Origin: Acidobacteriaceae bacterium
GTDB lineage: Bacteria > Acidobacteriota > Terriglobia > Terriglobales > Acidobacteriaceae
NCBI GenBank assembly: GCA_003165455.1
Contig: PLUJ01000135.1
Span: 4,048 to 26,352 of the forward strand
Direction of reading: 5' to 3'
DNA length: 22,305 nucleotides
Under the pieces are notes generated by a model. The model was not told where the DNA came from. It worked only from the letters and a program-made list of their open reading frames with translations, and did no database searches. Shown piece by piece: positions 7,974-15,197 of the stretch; positions within the stretch are counted from its first letter, which is position 1; every line of letters begins with the position of its first letter. Position numbers and translations under genes: made by a program.

Positions 7974-9080
7974 ATGACGTTTCCCGTTACACGACTCCGT
8001 CGGCTCCGCCGAACCGAGCAGCTTCGCAACCTGGTGCGCGAAACCCGGCTCACACCCAGTTCCTTCGTCTACCCGATGTTTGTTTGTCCGGGCGAAGGCG
8101 TGCGCAAGGAAGTTCGATCCATGCCAGGTGTCTTCAATCTTTCGGTGGACGAGGCGGTAAAGGAAGCGCGCGAAGTGTATTCACTCGGAGTGCCGGCGGT
8201 GATCCTGTTCGGGCTGCCGGATAAAAAGGATGACGTCGCCACCGGGGCGTGGGCCGATCAAGGAATTGTGCAGCAGGCGGCGCGCGCGATGAAGCGGGAA
8301 GTTCCCGGCCTTCTTCTGATGGGAGATGTCTGCCTTTGCGAATACATGTCCCACGGACATTGCGGCATCGTACGCCAGTCGCCCGCACCGTTGTCGCTGG
8401 GCGCCGCGGCGATGCGCGTTTCCACAGTTGCTTCGGAAGAGGAAAAGAAAAAGACAATCAAGGCAATCGACGCCGCAGCCGCCGAGATTACGGCTCGCTT
8501 TGCGCAGCCGCAATTCGAGATCGACAACGATGCCAGCCTCGAGCTTCTGGCCCGCACTTCGGTGTCGCTTACTCGCGCCGGCATCGACATTATTGCCCCG
8601 TCCGACATGATGGACGGCCGCGTAGCCGCCATCCGCTGCGCGCTCGACGAAGCGCACTTTGAAAATACTCCAATACTTTCCTACGCCGCGAAGTTTGCCT
8701 CCGGCTTCTATGGTCCGTTTCGCGAAGCTGCCGATTCCGCTCCTCAATTCGGAGATCGCCGGTCTTATCAAATGGATGGAGCGAACTTACGCGAGGCCAT
8801 GCGCGAAATCGAACTGGACGTCGAAGAAGGCGCGGACATGATCATGGTAAAACCTGCCATGCCCTATCTGGATGTGATCGCCGCGGCTCGCGATCGTTTC
8901 GACTTGCCCCTGGCTGCTTATCAAGTTTCCGGCGAATACGCCATGATCGAGGCCGCCGCCAGAAATGGCTGGATTGAGCGCGATCGAGTGATGATGGAAT
9001 CTCTGCTCAGCATCCGCCGTGCGGGCGCAAGCATTATTCTCACCTACCACGCCAAGGATGCCGCTCGTTTGTTGGCATAG
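7974..9080 (+). CDS. hemB: Delta-aminolevulinic acid dehydratase (porphobilinogen synthase)
   Basis: Condenses two 5-aminolevulinate molecules to porphobilinogen in haem, sirohaem and corrinoid synthesis, in the cytosol. The Zn-site cysteines are present as C120, C122 and C130 (DVCLCEYMSHGHCG). The two active-site lysines are K240 (SYAAKFASGFYGPFREA) and K293 (MIMVKPAMPYLDVI), so this is the zinc-dependent type. The protein has 368 residues, against about 325 for the family. The excess is one alanine- and lysine-rich block between HCGIV and IDNDAS (about residues 133-181). The reading frame stays open and all catalytic residues are kept, so it should be active. The ATG at 7974 has no clear ribosome binding site, but the upstream frame offers no better ATG before a stop codon at 7914. 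It stands alone, divergent from the kinase gene and convergent with the NmrA-like gene. Confidence 0.97.
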   Translation: MTFPVTRLRRLRRTEQLRNLVRETRLTPSSFVYPMFVCPGEGVRKEVRSMPGVFNLSVDEAVKEAREVYSLGVPAVILFGLPDKKDDVATGAWADQGIVQQAARAMKREVPGLLLMGDVCLCEYMSHGHCGIVRQSPAPLSLGAAAMRVSTVASEEEKKKTIKAIDAAAAEITARFAQPQFEIDNDASLELLARTSVSLTRAGIDIIAPSDMMDGRVAAIRCALDEAHFENTPILSYAAKFASGFYGPFREAADSAPQFGDRRSYQMDGANLREAMREIELDVEEGADMIMVKPAMPYLDVIAAARDRFDLPLAAYQVSGEYAMIEAAARNGWIERDRVMMESLLSIRRAGASIILTYHAKDAARLLA

Positions 9081-9198
9081 TATTCACCTCGCCAATTCCC
9101 AAGCGGCATTCCTCATATCGATTCGTGACCTACAACTGATTGGCCGTCGTATTCGCAATGCCTGCCGATCAGAAGTCATTACGCACCTACCACTTTTC

Positions 9199-10098
9199 TC
9201 AAGCGGCTTGCTGATGCTGGTATGCCGGAACGAATGATTCGGCGACAAAGGTTTCGAATGAAGTAGGGGTTGTATTGCGGGCGGATCGAGCCTCGAGAGG
9301 CTTCATGTGCCCGGAATTCAATGCGTCCGACATCTCGAGAATGAGTCCCGCGAAATTATCGGACATCCCCATTTGCACCATTGCCTTACGAAGCTGATCG
9401 CGGGACCCCTGAATATATTTCAGATCGGGTTTCGCAATCGCTTGGGCAATGATTCGAGTGGCCTCGGTGTAATCCAGATCACGCTGCCCGTGAAGCTCTT
9501 GAGTTTGCTTGCCGCGGAACTCGAGGCGCAAGAGCGCATTGGCGGCGGCGACACCGATGTCGCGGGCAGCGATCATGGCAAGCTTCAAATCGGGCCGAAG
9601 CGGTCCAATGGCCGAACCCATCATCTTTATTGCTCCGATCTGTGCCAGCGCATTTTCCATAAAATATCCCGCACGCAGAGAAAGAACGTTTACGTTCTGA
9701 ATGCGATTGAGTTTTTGCTCGAGTTCGTAAAGGCCGACCACGGGCCCGGTTCCAGATTTCTGGTCGGCTCCGATACTGCTCAGAGCCACCACATTTTTAA
9801 TTCCCGATTTCTCTACGGCCATAGCGATGGCGTCCGTGACTCGACCTTGAAAATCGCGCACGTCAACCCTGGCGGGGTCCGGCGGGATCATGACATAAGC
9901 GGACTCGCCATTTTGAAAAGCCTGAACCAGTTCGGCTGCGTCGCTTACATCGGCGAGCACTATATCGGCGCCCTTCGCCGAAAGAGGTTGCAGGTGAGCC
10001 GCATTCCGGCCGATGATTCGTACTTTTTTGCCTTGCGCTAAAAGCTGATTGGCTACGACACTACCGGTATTTCCGCTTGCTCCAACGACGACATACAT
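9199..10098 (-). CDS. NmrA-like NAD(P)-binding oxidoreductase or redox sensor
   Basis: Belongs to the atypical short-chain dehydrogenase group that includes NmrA, quinone oxidoreductase 2 (YtfG) and similar NAD(P)H-binding proteins. The 299 residues open with the Rossmann motif GASGNTG (residues 6-12), followed by the second strand KKVRIIGR, which favours NADP(H). They continue with the ADVSDAAELVQAF and NVVALSSIGA segments usual in this group. The catalytic YxxxK of classical short-chain dehydrogenases is not evident, so it may sense cofactor or reduce quinones. The start is ATG at 10098 with GGAGG six bases upstream; the reading frame extends 17 codons further but with no ribosome binding site. 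Three operator-like palindromes lie 67-109 bases upstream. The family is secure, the substrate unknown. Confidence 0.85.
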   Translation of the reverse strand: MYVVVGASGNTGSVVANQLLAQGKKVRIIGRNAAHLQPLSAKGADIVLADVSDAAELVQAFQNGESAYVMIPPDPARVDVRDFQGRVTDAIAMAVEKSGIKNVVALSSIGADQKSGTGPVVGLYELEQKLNRIQNVNVLSLRAGYFMENALAQIGAIKMMGSAIGPLRPDLKLAMIAARDIGVAAANALLRLEFRGKQTQELHGQRDLDYTEATRIIAQAIAKPDLKYIQGSRDQLRKAMVQMGMSDNFAGLILEMSDALNSGHMKPLEARSARNTTPTSFETFVAESFVPAYQHQQAA

Positions 10099-10164
10099 GA
10101 GAAACCTCCACTGCATGTATGGATGCCTCACCGCTGGATTTGGTCTCAATCAATGAACGTCGAT

Positions 10165-10207
10165 GGTTCGTAAACCAAGGGTTCCCAAATCAGACGGTTC
10201 CTAAACC
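10165..10207. promoter_or_regulatory. Triple GGTT-N4-AACC palindrome between the NmrA-like gene and lemA
   Basis: GGTTCGTAAACC (10165-10176), GGTTCCCAAATC (10180-10191) and GGTTCCTAAACC (10196-10207) are three near-copies of one short palindrome, 15 and 16 bases apart. They lie in the divergent region between two genes, where a cooperative repressor or activator would bind. NmrA/YtfG-type genes are often controlled by HxlR-type regulators, but no regulator gene is in the window, so the protein that binds here is unknown. Confidence 0.45.
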
Positions 10208-10284
10208 CTCGAATCTGCGTCCCGCAGGTTACTTGCGTTGCCGGCGGCAGCCTGTTTCACTTGTTCATTGGAGGTGAATTGACC

Positions 10285-10875
10285 ATGGTCGGGAATATGA
10301 TCCAGGAGGCTTCGCTTCTCTTGTTTGCCGTGGGCGTTCTGGTTTATGGGGTAATTCTCTATAACCGGCTGGTACGGCTGCGTAACGAGAACGACCGCGC
10401 ATGGGCAAACATTGATGTACTGCTCAAGCAGAGGCATGACGAAATTCCCAACCTCGTCGAAACGGTAAAGGGATACATGCAGCACGAGCAACAAACGCTA
10501 TTAGCCGTAACCCGGGCGCGAACCGCTTCCATGAATGCAGCGAACATTAGCCAAAAGGCGCAGGCTGACGCGATGATGGCGGGCGCTCTGCGCGCGCTTT
10601 TCGCCGTGGCGGAAAATTATCCCCAACTCAAAGCCAATGAAAACTTTCTGAAATTGCAGGCCCGCATCAGCGAATTGGAAGAACGCATTGCCGACCGGCG
10701 CGAATTCTTCAACGATGACGTCAACACCTACAACACTCGCATCGGGCAAATCCCGGAGGTCTTTATTGCCAGTTTTATGGATCTCAAGCCCCGGTCCATG
10801 TTCAAGGTTTCTGAAGCAGACCGGCGTTTGGTCGAAGTGAATTTTCAGAGCCAAAGCGCCGGCGGCCGAGCGTAA
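10285..10875 (+). CDS. lemA: LemA family membrane protein
   Basis: LemA proteins are small, single-pass, mostly helical proteins of unsettled function, found across bacteria and often tied to envelope or stress functions. The 196 residues show one transmembrane helix (about 8-25), directly followed by the family signature (LYNRLVRLRNENDRAWANID, then VLLKQRHDEIPNLVETVKGY). Next come further amphipathic helices and the conserved ending VNTYNTRIGQIPE with an F-x-x-S-F region. The start is ATG at 10285, with GGAGGTG eight bases upstream; in-frame TTG codons at 10261 and 10279 are less likely. The usual neighbours of lemA (TPM-domain or GIDE-type proteins) are absent. It converges on the next gene with only 20 bases between and no terminator. 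Confidence 0.93.
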   Translation: MVGNMIQEASLLLFAVGVLVYGVILYNRLVRLRNENDRAWANIDVLLKQRHDEIPNLVETVKGYMQHEQQTLLAVTRARTASMNAANISQKAQADAMMAGALRALFAVAENYPQLKANENFLKLQARISELEERIADRREFFNDDVNTYNTRIGQIPEVFIASFMDLKPRSMFKVSEADRRLVEVNFQSQSAGGRA

Positions 10876-10895
10876 CCGTAAGCCCGTTCGAAGCT

Positions 10896-11132
10896 TCAGG
10901 CCGCAGCTTTGAACTCGATTCGGCGGATCGTGTCGATTGTAAGTAAAGCGTCCGTCAGCCGCTGCCGCTCCTTCGCATGCCCGGTTTCAGCGCCGATTTC
11001 TACGAGACGCTGCGAGATAACCACGTTTGCCGCTTCGATTTTCTCAGCCAACTTGCCATGGTCGGTCTCTAAAACCGCTGCTCGATAAATGTCTTCCCAT
11101 ATGCTGGGCTTTGCCGCATCTTCTGAAATCAT
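10896..11132 (-). CDS. Small hypothetical protein, 78 residues
   Basis: Not recognised. It is a mostly helical, charged small protein (KLAEKIEAANVVISQRLVEI and a basic, hydrophobic end RRIEFKAAA), with no signal peptide, membrane helix or cysteines, so probably cytosolic. It is accepted as a gene because AGAGGA stands eight bases before the ATG at 11132 and because nothing on the other strand competes for the region. It faces lemA tail to tail across a 20-base gap that lacks a terminator, so lemA transcripts could run antisense through it as far as the terminator at 11248. Function unknown. Confidence 0.7.
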   Translation of the reverse strand: MISEDAAKPSIWEDIYRAAVLETDHGKLAEKIEAANVVISQRLVEIGAETGHAKERQRLTDALLTIDTIRRIEFKAAA

Positions 11133-11539
11133 AGCGAAATTCCTCTGTGTAGCCGTTTTTCTTTCTCTAATTGGAACACGATTGCACCGCCGCCGACGGT
11201 AAAGAGTGAGTCAAGGAAGGTGATTTTTTGTAGCGCTGAACTTCAACAAAAACGCCGGAGCCCAGCATCCCAGGCTCCGGCGTTTTTCACTTTCCGAGGC
11301 GAACTTTCAAGGTGAACTATCCGAGGCGGAGTAGCGTACGTGCCGGTGCAGGGTTGCATTCGCCATAACCGACGATCGAGGCAAGGAAGAAATCATGACG
11401 GGGAAAGTGCCCTACACGTATGAAAGCGATCTCAACCAAAACTTTTTGCTCGATCTCCACATTCGGCGCAAGCCATTCCGTCCTTTCCGGCAACTAACCA
11501 AAATAGGTAAATCTCGCGATACGAAAAAAGGTGGATTCC
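11133..11539. other. Intergenic region of 407 bases with a terminator and no convincing gene
   Basis: This stretch lies between the start regions of two divergent genes, so it should hold both promoters. The only clear element is the symmetrical hairpin at 11248-11287. A short direct repeat CCGAGGCG occurs at about 11295 and 11320. A 79-codon open frame beginning at 11395 is not taken as a gene because it runs into ytxH in another frame. Confidence 0.5.
11248..11287. terminator. Bidirectional intrinsic terminator
   Basis: A perfect 15-base inverted repeat, AAAAACGCCGGAGCC with its complement, encloses a 10-base loop. The stem is GC-rich, and a run of five T follows it on either strand. On the plus strand it would stop transcripts coming from lemA, which then include sequence antisense to the 78-residue gene. 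On the minus strand no gene upstream of it is known. Confidence 0.85.
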
Positions 11540-11896
11540 ATGAACGATTTAATCAAGTCAATCCTCAAAACGGCAGTGTATTTTCTCGATCAGACCAACA
11601 GTTTTACCAGCAACGTGAAAGACCGCGTGTCTGATACCTTCGACGAAGCCAGCGATCGCGTCTCCAATTTGCGCGACCGGGCCGGCGATTTTTATGGCGA
11701 AGAGGATCACACACTCCGCAACATTTTGACTTTTGCAGCCGGCGTAGGAGTGGGAGTGGGTGTTGCGATGTTATTGGCTCCGGCCAGCGGCGAAGAATTG
11801 CGCGGCCAGATCGGTGAAAAAGTTCAGGACATCGGTGACCGCGTCCGCAGCAAGTTTTCCGACGTGCGCAATGCAACCACTGGGACCGAAGGCTGA
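11540..11896 (+). CDS. YtxH-like small membrane protein
   Basis: The 118 residues match the architecture of YtxH-domain proteins: a charged amphipathic N-terminal helix region, one Gly- and Val-rich transmembrane segment (about 61-80, AAGVGVGVGVAMLLAPASG), the LLAPxSGxELR motif right after it, and a charged helical tail (IGEKVQDIGDRVRSKFSDVR). This family is related to stress-induced envelope proteins and its biochemical role is unknown. The start is ATG at 11540, with AAGGTGG about six bases upstream; an in-frame GTG at 11531 overlaps that ribosome binding site. The last codons and stop lie inside a GGCTTC-type repeat listed separately. A terminator follows 49 bases downstream. Confidence 0.85.
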   Translation: MNDLIKSILKTAVYFLDQTNSFTSNVKDRVSDTFDEASDRVSNLRDRAGDFYGEEDHTLRNILTFAAGVGVGVGVAMLLAPASGEELRGQIGEKVQDIGDRVRSKFSDVRNATTGTEG

Positions 11897-11917
11897 AGTC
11901 GAGAAGCCTGAAGGCTG
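11886..11917. repeat. GGCTTCAGGCTTC-type repeat spanning the ytxH stop
   Basis: On the minus strand this stretch reads as CAGCCTTCAGGCTTCTCG and then a second copy of CTTCAGCCTTCGG. Its first 15 bases match the arm of the dnaG inverted repeat (2661-2691) with two differences. It contains the ytxH stop codon (11894-11896), so the last residues of YtxH may derive from the element. The homology is short and could be chance. Confidence 0.35.
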
Positions 11918-11944
11918 AAACGGAATTTCCAAAAGGCGGCAAAA

Positions 11945-11985
11945 AAAATCGGGAGCCATTGCGAAATGCAACGGCTCCCGATTTT
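11945..11985. terminator. Bidirectional terminator between ytxH and the lipoprotein gene
   Basis: AAAATCGGGAGCC pairs perfectly with GGCTCCCGATTTT. The stem continues inside by TTGC/GCAA after one mismatch and has a five-base loop. On the minus strand it is followed by eight T, 25 bases after the lipoprotein stop codon; on the plus strand by four T, after ytxH. It serves the two converging genes. Confidence 0.9.
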
Positions 11986-12010
11986 CATGTCACGATCGTT
12001 CCTGCGATTT

Positions 12011-14668
12011 TTATTGCGTTAGCAGACCGTAGATGTCCAACTCTGTGGACGTCGGAACAAAAACTTTCCCGTTAGCGATGGTCGGCACAGTGAATTTCAG
12101 CGCCTGGCCAGCCGTATCGCGAGTAGAGTTCTGCGAGCTGTCATAGAGTTCCGTAGCCAGATTTGTAGCGTCGTAAGCGTACAGAATCGACGGACCCTGC
12201 GGCACCCCTAAGCTGTAGCTATAGTTAGAGTTGTCGATCTCCCAGATAATTCCGTTCGCCGCGCCGTTGGAGGAAAGCGAGGGGGTCGCTCCATGGGTCT
12301 TGAAAACTGTCGTCCCCTTCGACGTTACTCCCGACATCAGCGCACTACTCGCATCCCAGCCGTATGCACTGATCACACTGCTATCGCAGTGATAGTAAAT
12401 CGTGCTGTTGCCGCTCCAATACACGGGCGTCGAGAAAATATTATTGTAGCCGTTGGTGCAGATCTGCGTGGTTTGGATCACATTGTTGCTCGTGGCGTTA
12501 AACCCTCCCATATCGAGCGGGTTAACCACGAATACATTGCCATCTTTTCCTCCGCCAATCGTTATCAAGGGATAGGTCGAATTTGCCGGGACCAGGATAT
12601 TTGATCCGCTGCCCAGGTCGGCGTCCAAGACCGCCAGATTGTAGTTGTCATCTGCAGTGAAGAAACTGGTCACGGTTAGTGCGTTGGGGTCCAAGAACAG
12701 GAACGAGTCGTTATATAACATCGTCACAGTTGTGCTTTGATCTCCAAAATCGACTCCACTCATCAAGTATAAATTTCCGGTCGTATCGTCGATCGCCGGA
12801 GCTCCGCCGCTGGCCCAGAATCCGCCGCCTTGCCAGTCCGGGGTATCGTTGAATATGTTGATCTGTTGCAAGCTCGTCTTGTCATACGCAAACACCCAGC
12901 CGTGATCACAGCTTCCGAATGGTAGATAGATGTAGTTCGTGACTGGATTTAGAGCCAGCCCCATGCGCTGATAGCAGTCGTTTCCGAGGGTTACGATTCC
13001 GTTGACGCTGTCTGGGCCCGTCCCGGGAACGCTGCCATTGATTGGGACCGGACCCCCAAATTTTTCGGCGCCGGTAGTTATGTCAAGGGCATGCAGGAAA
13101 AATGGAGTAAAGTTCGGGCCCGTGTTCGATGTTTCGACCACCAGATACATCGTATTGGTGGTCGAATCGATCACCGGTGTTGAAAGAATCCCCACATTGG
13201 GATTCACGCCTGTGATATCGCCCTTATAGACCGATGGACCCAGATTTACGTGCCAAAAAGTCTGTGCATTCTGGGAAGACGTGGAATCCGCATCGAATGC
13301 ATACACGCTGTTGTTCTGCGTCTCCACGAAAACCACGTCGTGTGTTCCACCCGCAATGCTGAGCCCTGCCACATACAACGGCTGAGCATAAGCTTGCCCA
13401 TCGACCGGATACGCCAGTAGCTTTCCAAACTGCGTCGAGTTCACATTTTGCGGCGTCAGCGTCACTTCTTCCTGATACGCGCCATCCCGGGCGTCGTCAT
13501 TGTGATAGGTGAGCACTGCCGATTGTGCAACATTAATTACGGTGACTCCCGCTGAAACGCTGTAGGCGGAATCCGCCACGCTGGTCGCGCTTACAGTGTG
13601 CGGGCCAATCGTCGAGGGGGCGGTGTAAACGCCAGAGGAAGTGATCATCCCGCTCGTCGAGTTGCCGCCGGCAACCCCGTCTACGGACCACGTGACGGCG
13701 TCATTCGACAATCCTACAAGCGACGCATTGAAGGTTAACGTCCCAGCGGGAGCGACGGTGGAGGACGGCGGAGAAATTGAGAAGGTAAAAACTGAGACGG
13801 TCGAAGTTCCCGAGAGAGTCGAATCGCTGGCAGTCACCGCGTAGGGTCCGGGTAGCGACGGTGCAACGAAAAGACCGCTGGAAGAAATTGTTCCGCCCGT
13901 GGCCGACCAGGTAATCGTCGGATTCGATACTCCCGGCATCGTCACCGTGAATTGCTGCTGTTGGTTCCCCATCAACATCGCGGTCGCAGGCGACACCGAA
14001 ATTGTGGTCACCGTGACCGCGGCATTGGCCGTGACGGAGGTATCCGCGGCGCTCGCGGCGGTGATGGTGTGGCCTCCGGTGGCCGTCGGAGCGGTGTAAA
14101 GCCCGGTGGCGCTGATCATTCCTACGGATGAATTTCCACCTGCGATGCCGTCCACCGACCAGTTCACCGACGAATTCGAAAAGCCCTCCACCGGAGCCGT
14201 AAACTGCTGCGTGGCGCTGGGCGCAAGGAGTACGGAGGCAGGCGTAATCGCTAGCGCGCCCACCGTGACCGTAGCATTGGCGCTCATTGCCGTGTTGGCC
14301 ACGCTGGTGGCGGTCACCGTGTAGTTTCCGGTTTGCGATGGCGCGGTGTAGATTCCTGCCGAAGTGATGGTACCGATGGTGGAGTTTCCCCCGGTCACCT
14401 TGTTCACCGACCAAGTGACGCTGGTGTTTGAACTGCCCTTGACCGTGGCCGAGAATTGCGTAGTGGAGGCAGGCGCAACGCTGATGGTGGTCTGGTTCAG
14501 CGTGATTGTTACGTCGGGAGCAGTCGGTGGAGTGGGCGAAGTAGGCGAAGTGGGGCTGGTAGAGGAATTGTTCGAACCGCAACCAGCTAACACTGCGACT
14601 ACTGCCACCGCCAGACCGAGGCCAAGAAACCTACACGAGTACTGGAATTTAGACGATGAGGCATTCAT
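12011..14668 (-). CDS. Secreted lipoprotein with four Ig-like domains and a beta-propeller
   Basis: An envelope lipoprotein of 885 residues. The N-terminus has a basic stretch, a hydrophobic core and the lipobox LAGC with the lipidated cysteine at C30. A Ser/Thr/Pro linker follows (SPTSPTSPTPPT, 38-49). Then come four bacterial Ig-like domains at about 52-136, 138-221, 222-293 and 294-378, each with the pattern Q-F-x-A-x-V, V-x-W-S-V and G-I/L-Y-T-A-P. The rest (about 380-885) is rich in repeated strands such as ILSTPVID, NTMYLVVETS and IDDTTGNLYLMSGVD, typical of PQQ-like beta-propellers. Such proteins are common in Acidobacteria and are thought to act in adhesion or carbohydrate contact; no catalytic motif is seen. 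The start is ATG at 14668; a GTG at 14710 would extend the signal peptide. The ribosome binding site is weak. Confidence 0.87.
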   Translation of the reverse strand: MNASSSKFQYSCRFLGLGLAVAVVAVLAGCGSNNSSTSPTSPTSPTPPTAPDVTITLNQTTISVAPASTTQFSATVKGSSNTSVTWSVNKVTGGNSTIGTITSAGIYTAPSQTGNYTVTATSVANTAMSANATVTVGALAITPASVLLAPSATQQFTAPVEGFSNSSVNWSVDGIAGGNSSVGMISATGLYTAPTATGGHTITAASAADTSVTANAAVTVTTISVSPATAMLMGNQQQQFTVTMPGVSNPTITWSATGGTISSSGLFVAPSLPGPYAVTASDSTLSGTSTVSVFTFSISPPSSTVAPAGTLTFNASLVGLSNDAVTWSVDGVAGGNSTSGMITSSGVYTAPSTIGPHTVSATSVADSAYSVSAGVTVINVAQSAVLTYHNDDARDGAYQEEVTLTPQNVNSTQFGKLLAYPVDGQAYAQPLYVAGLSIAGGTHDVVFVETQNNSVYAFDADSTSSQNAQTFWHVNLGPSVYKGDITGVNPNVGILSTPVIDSTTNTMYLVVETSNTGPNFTPFFLHALDITTGAEKFGGPVPINGSVPGTGPDSVNGIVTLGNDCYQRMGLALNPVTNYIYLPFGSCDHGWVFAYDKTSLQQINIFNDTPDWQGGGFWASGGAPAIDDTTGNLYLMSGVDFGDQSTTVTMLYNDSFLFLDPNALTVTSFFTADDNYNLAVLDADLGSGSNILVPANSTYPLITIGGGKDGNVFVVNPLDMGGFNATSNNVIQTTQICTNGYNNIFSTPVYWSGNSTIYYHCDSSVISAYGWDASSALMSGVTSKGTTVFKTHGATPSLSSNGAANGIIWEIDNSNYSYSLGVPQGPSILYAYDATNLATELYDSSQNSTRDTAGQALKFTVPTIANGKVFVPTSTELDIYGLLTQ

Positions 14669-14843
14669 AAAGATCGGCTTTCTCGAAGGATTTCTCGAAG
14701 GAAAAAGCACGTTATGGATGCCAATTATGAGGCAGCGGTTGTTGGGGCCGCCGGAAGCAGACGTCGCTCAGGGGTTACGAAAAGCTCGGAGAGTACCACT
14801 CAAATCGAACAAAGCCTTTTATTTTAAAGAGGATGCGGAAAGG

Positions 14844-14866
14844 AAAAAGCGGGCACGAATGCCCGC
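14844..14866 (-). terminator. Intrinsic terminator of the 103-residue gene
   Basis: Read on the minus strand, GCGGGC-ATTCGT-GCCCGC is followed by TTTTT and CCTTT, 20 bases after the stop codon of the gene at 14886. This also supports that small gene being real and transcribed on its own. Confidence 0.8.
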
Positions 14867-14885
14867 TCTTCGGTAAATAGGAAAT

Positions 14886-15197
14886 TCACATCACCATCGC
14901 CAGATGCTCCAGTTCGTATTGCAGCACCGGCAAGGCGCAGCCCGCCATCTCCACGCGCCCGGCGGCGTCCAGAGCGTCTTTTGGCGATACTCCGTAACCG
15001 CGGCCCATCAGGAAAACTTGCAACAACTCGGCAGCCTCGTAAGAATCGATCATGCCGCCCTGCAGCAAGTCACTGCGCAACGCGGCAAGCTCCGTTGTCG
15101 TGAACCTGTCTTTGTCGTTCTTGTTCCGATCATTGCTGATCAGACCGCCGAGAATCCTGTCGTTCATCATTTCGTTCATCATTTCGTCATCAATCAT
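14886..15197 (-). CDS. Small hypothetical protein, 103 residues
   Basis: Not recognised. The N-terminus is acidic and methionine-rich, with a duplicated MMNE/MMND unit from a 12-base direct repeat. The rest is predicted to be helical (TTTELAALRSDLLQGGMIDS, then YEAAELLQVFLMGRGYGVSP), with one cysteine and a hydrophobic end (LEHLAMVM). There is no signal peptide. The ATG at 15197 is chosen because GGAGGTGAT, a full complement of the 16S rRNA tail, stands seven bases before it; the in-frame ATG at 15206 sits too close to that site and the GTG at 15233 lies before it. A strong terminator follows. The helical part looks like a small fold that might bind a partner, but no function can be assigned. 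Confidence 0.65.
   Translation of the reverse strand: MIDDEMMNEMMNDRILGGLISNDRNKNDKDRFTTTELAALRSDLLQGGMIDSYEAAELLQVFLMGRGYGVSPKDALDAAGRVEMAGCALPVLQYELEHLAMVM

Noticed and set aside
9307..10041. Open frame of 244 codons antisense to the NmrA-like gene
   Set aside because: The minus-strand protein has a Rossmann motif and a good ribosome binding site; the other strand is a shadow.
11395..11634. 79-codon open frame with a fair ribosome binding site before ytxH
   Set aside because: It overlaps about 95 bases of ytxH in another frame, and the product has no features. A translated leader is possible but not supported.
13701..14582. 293-codon open frame in another frame of the Ig-domain gene
   Set aside because: His- and Arg-rich out-of-frame reading of a repetitive gene, without a start signal.
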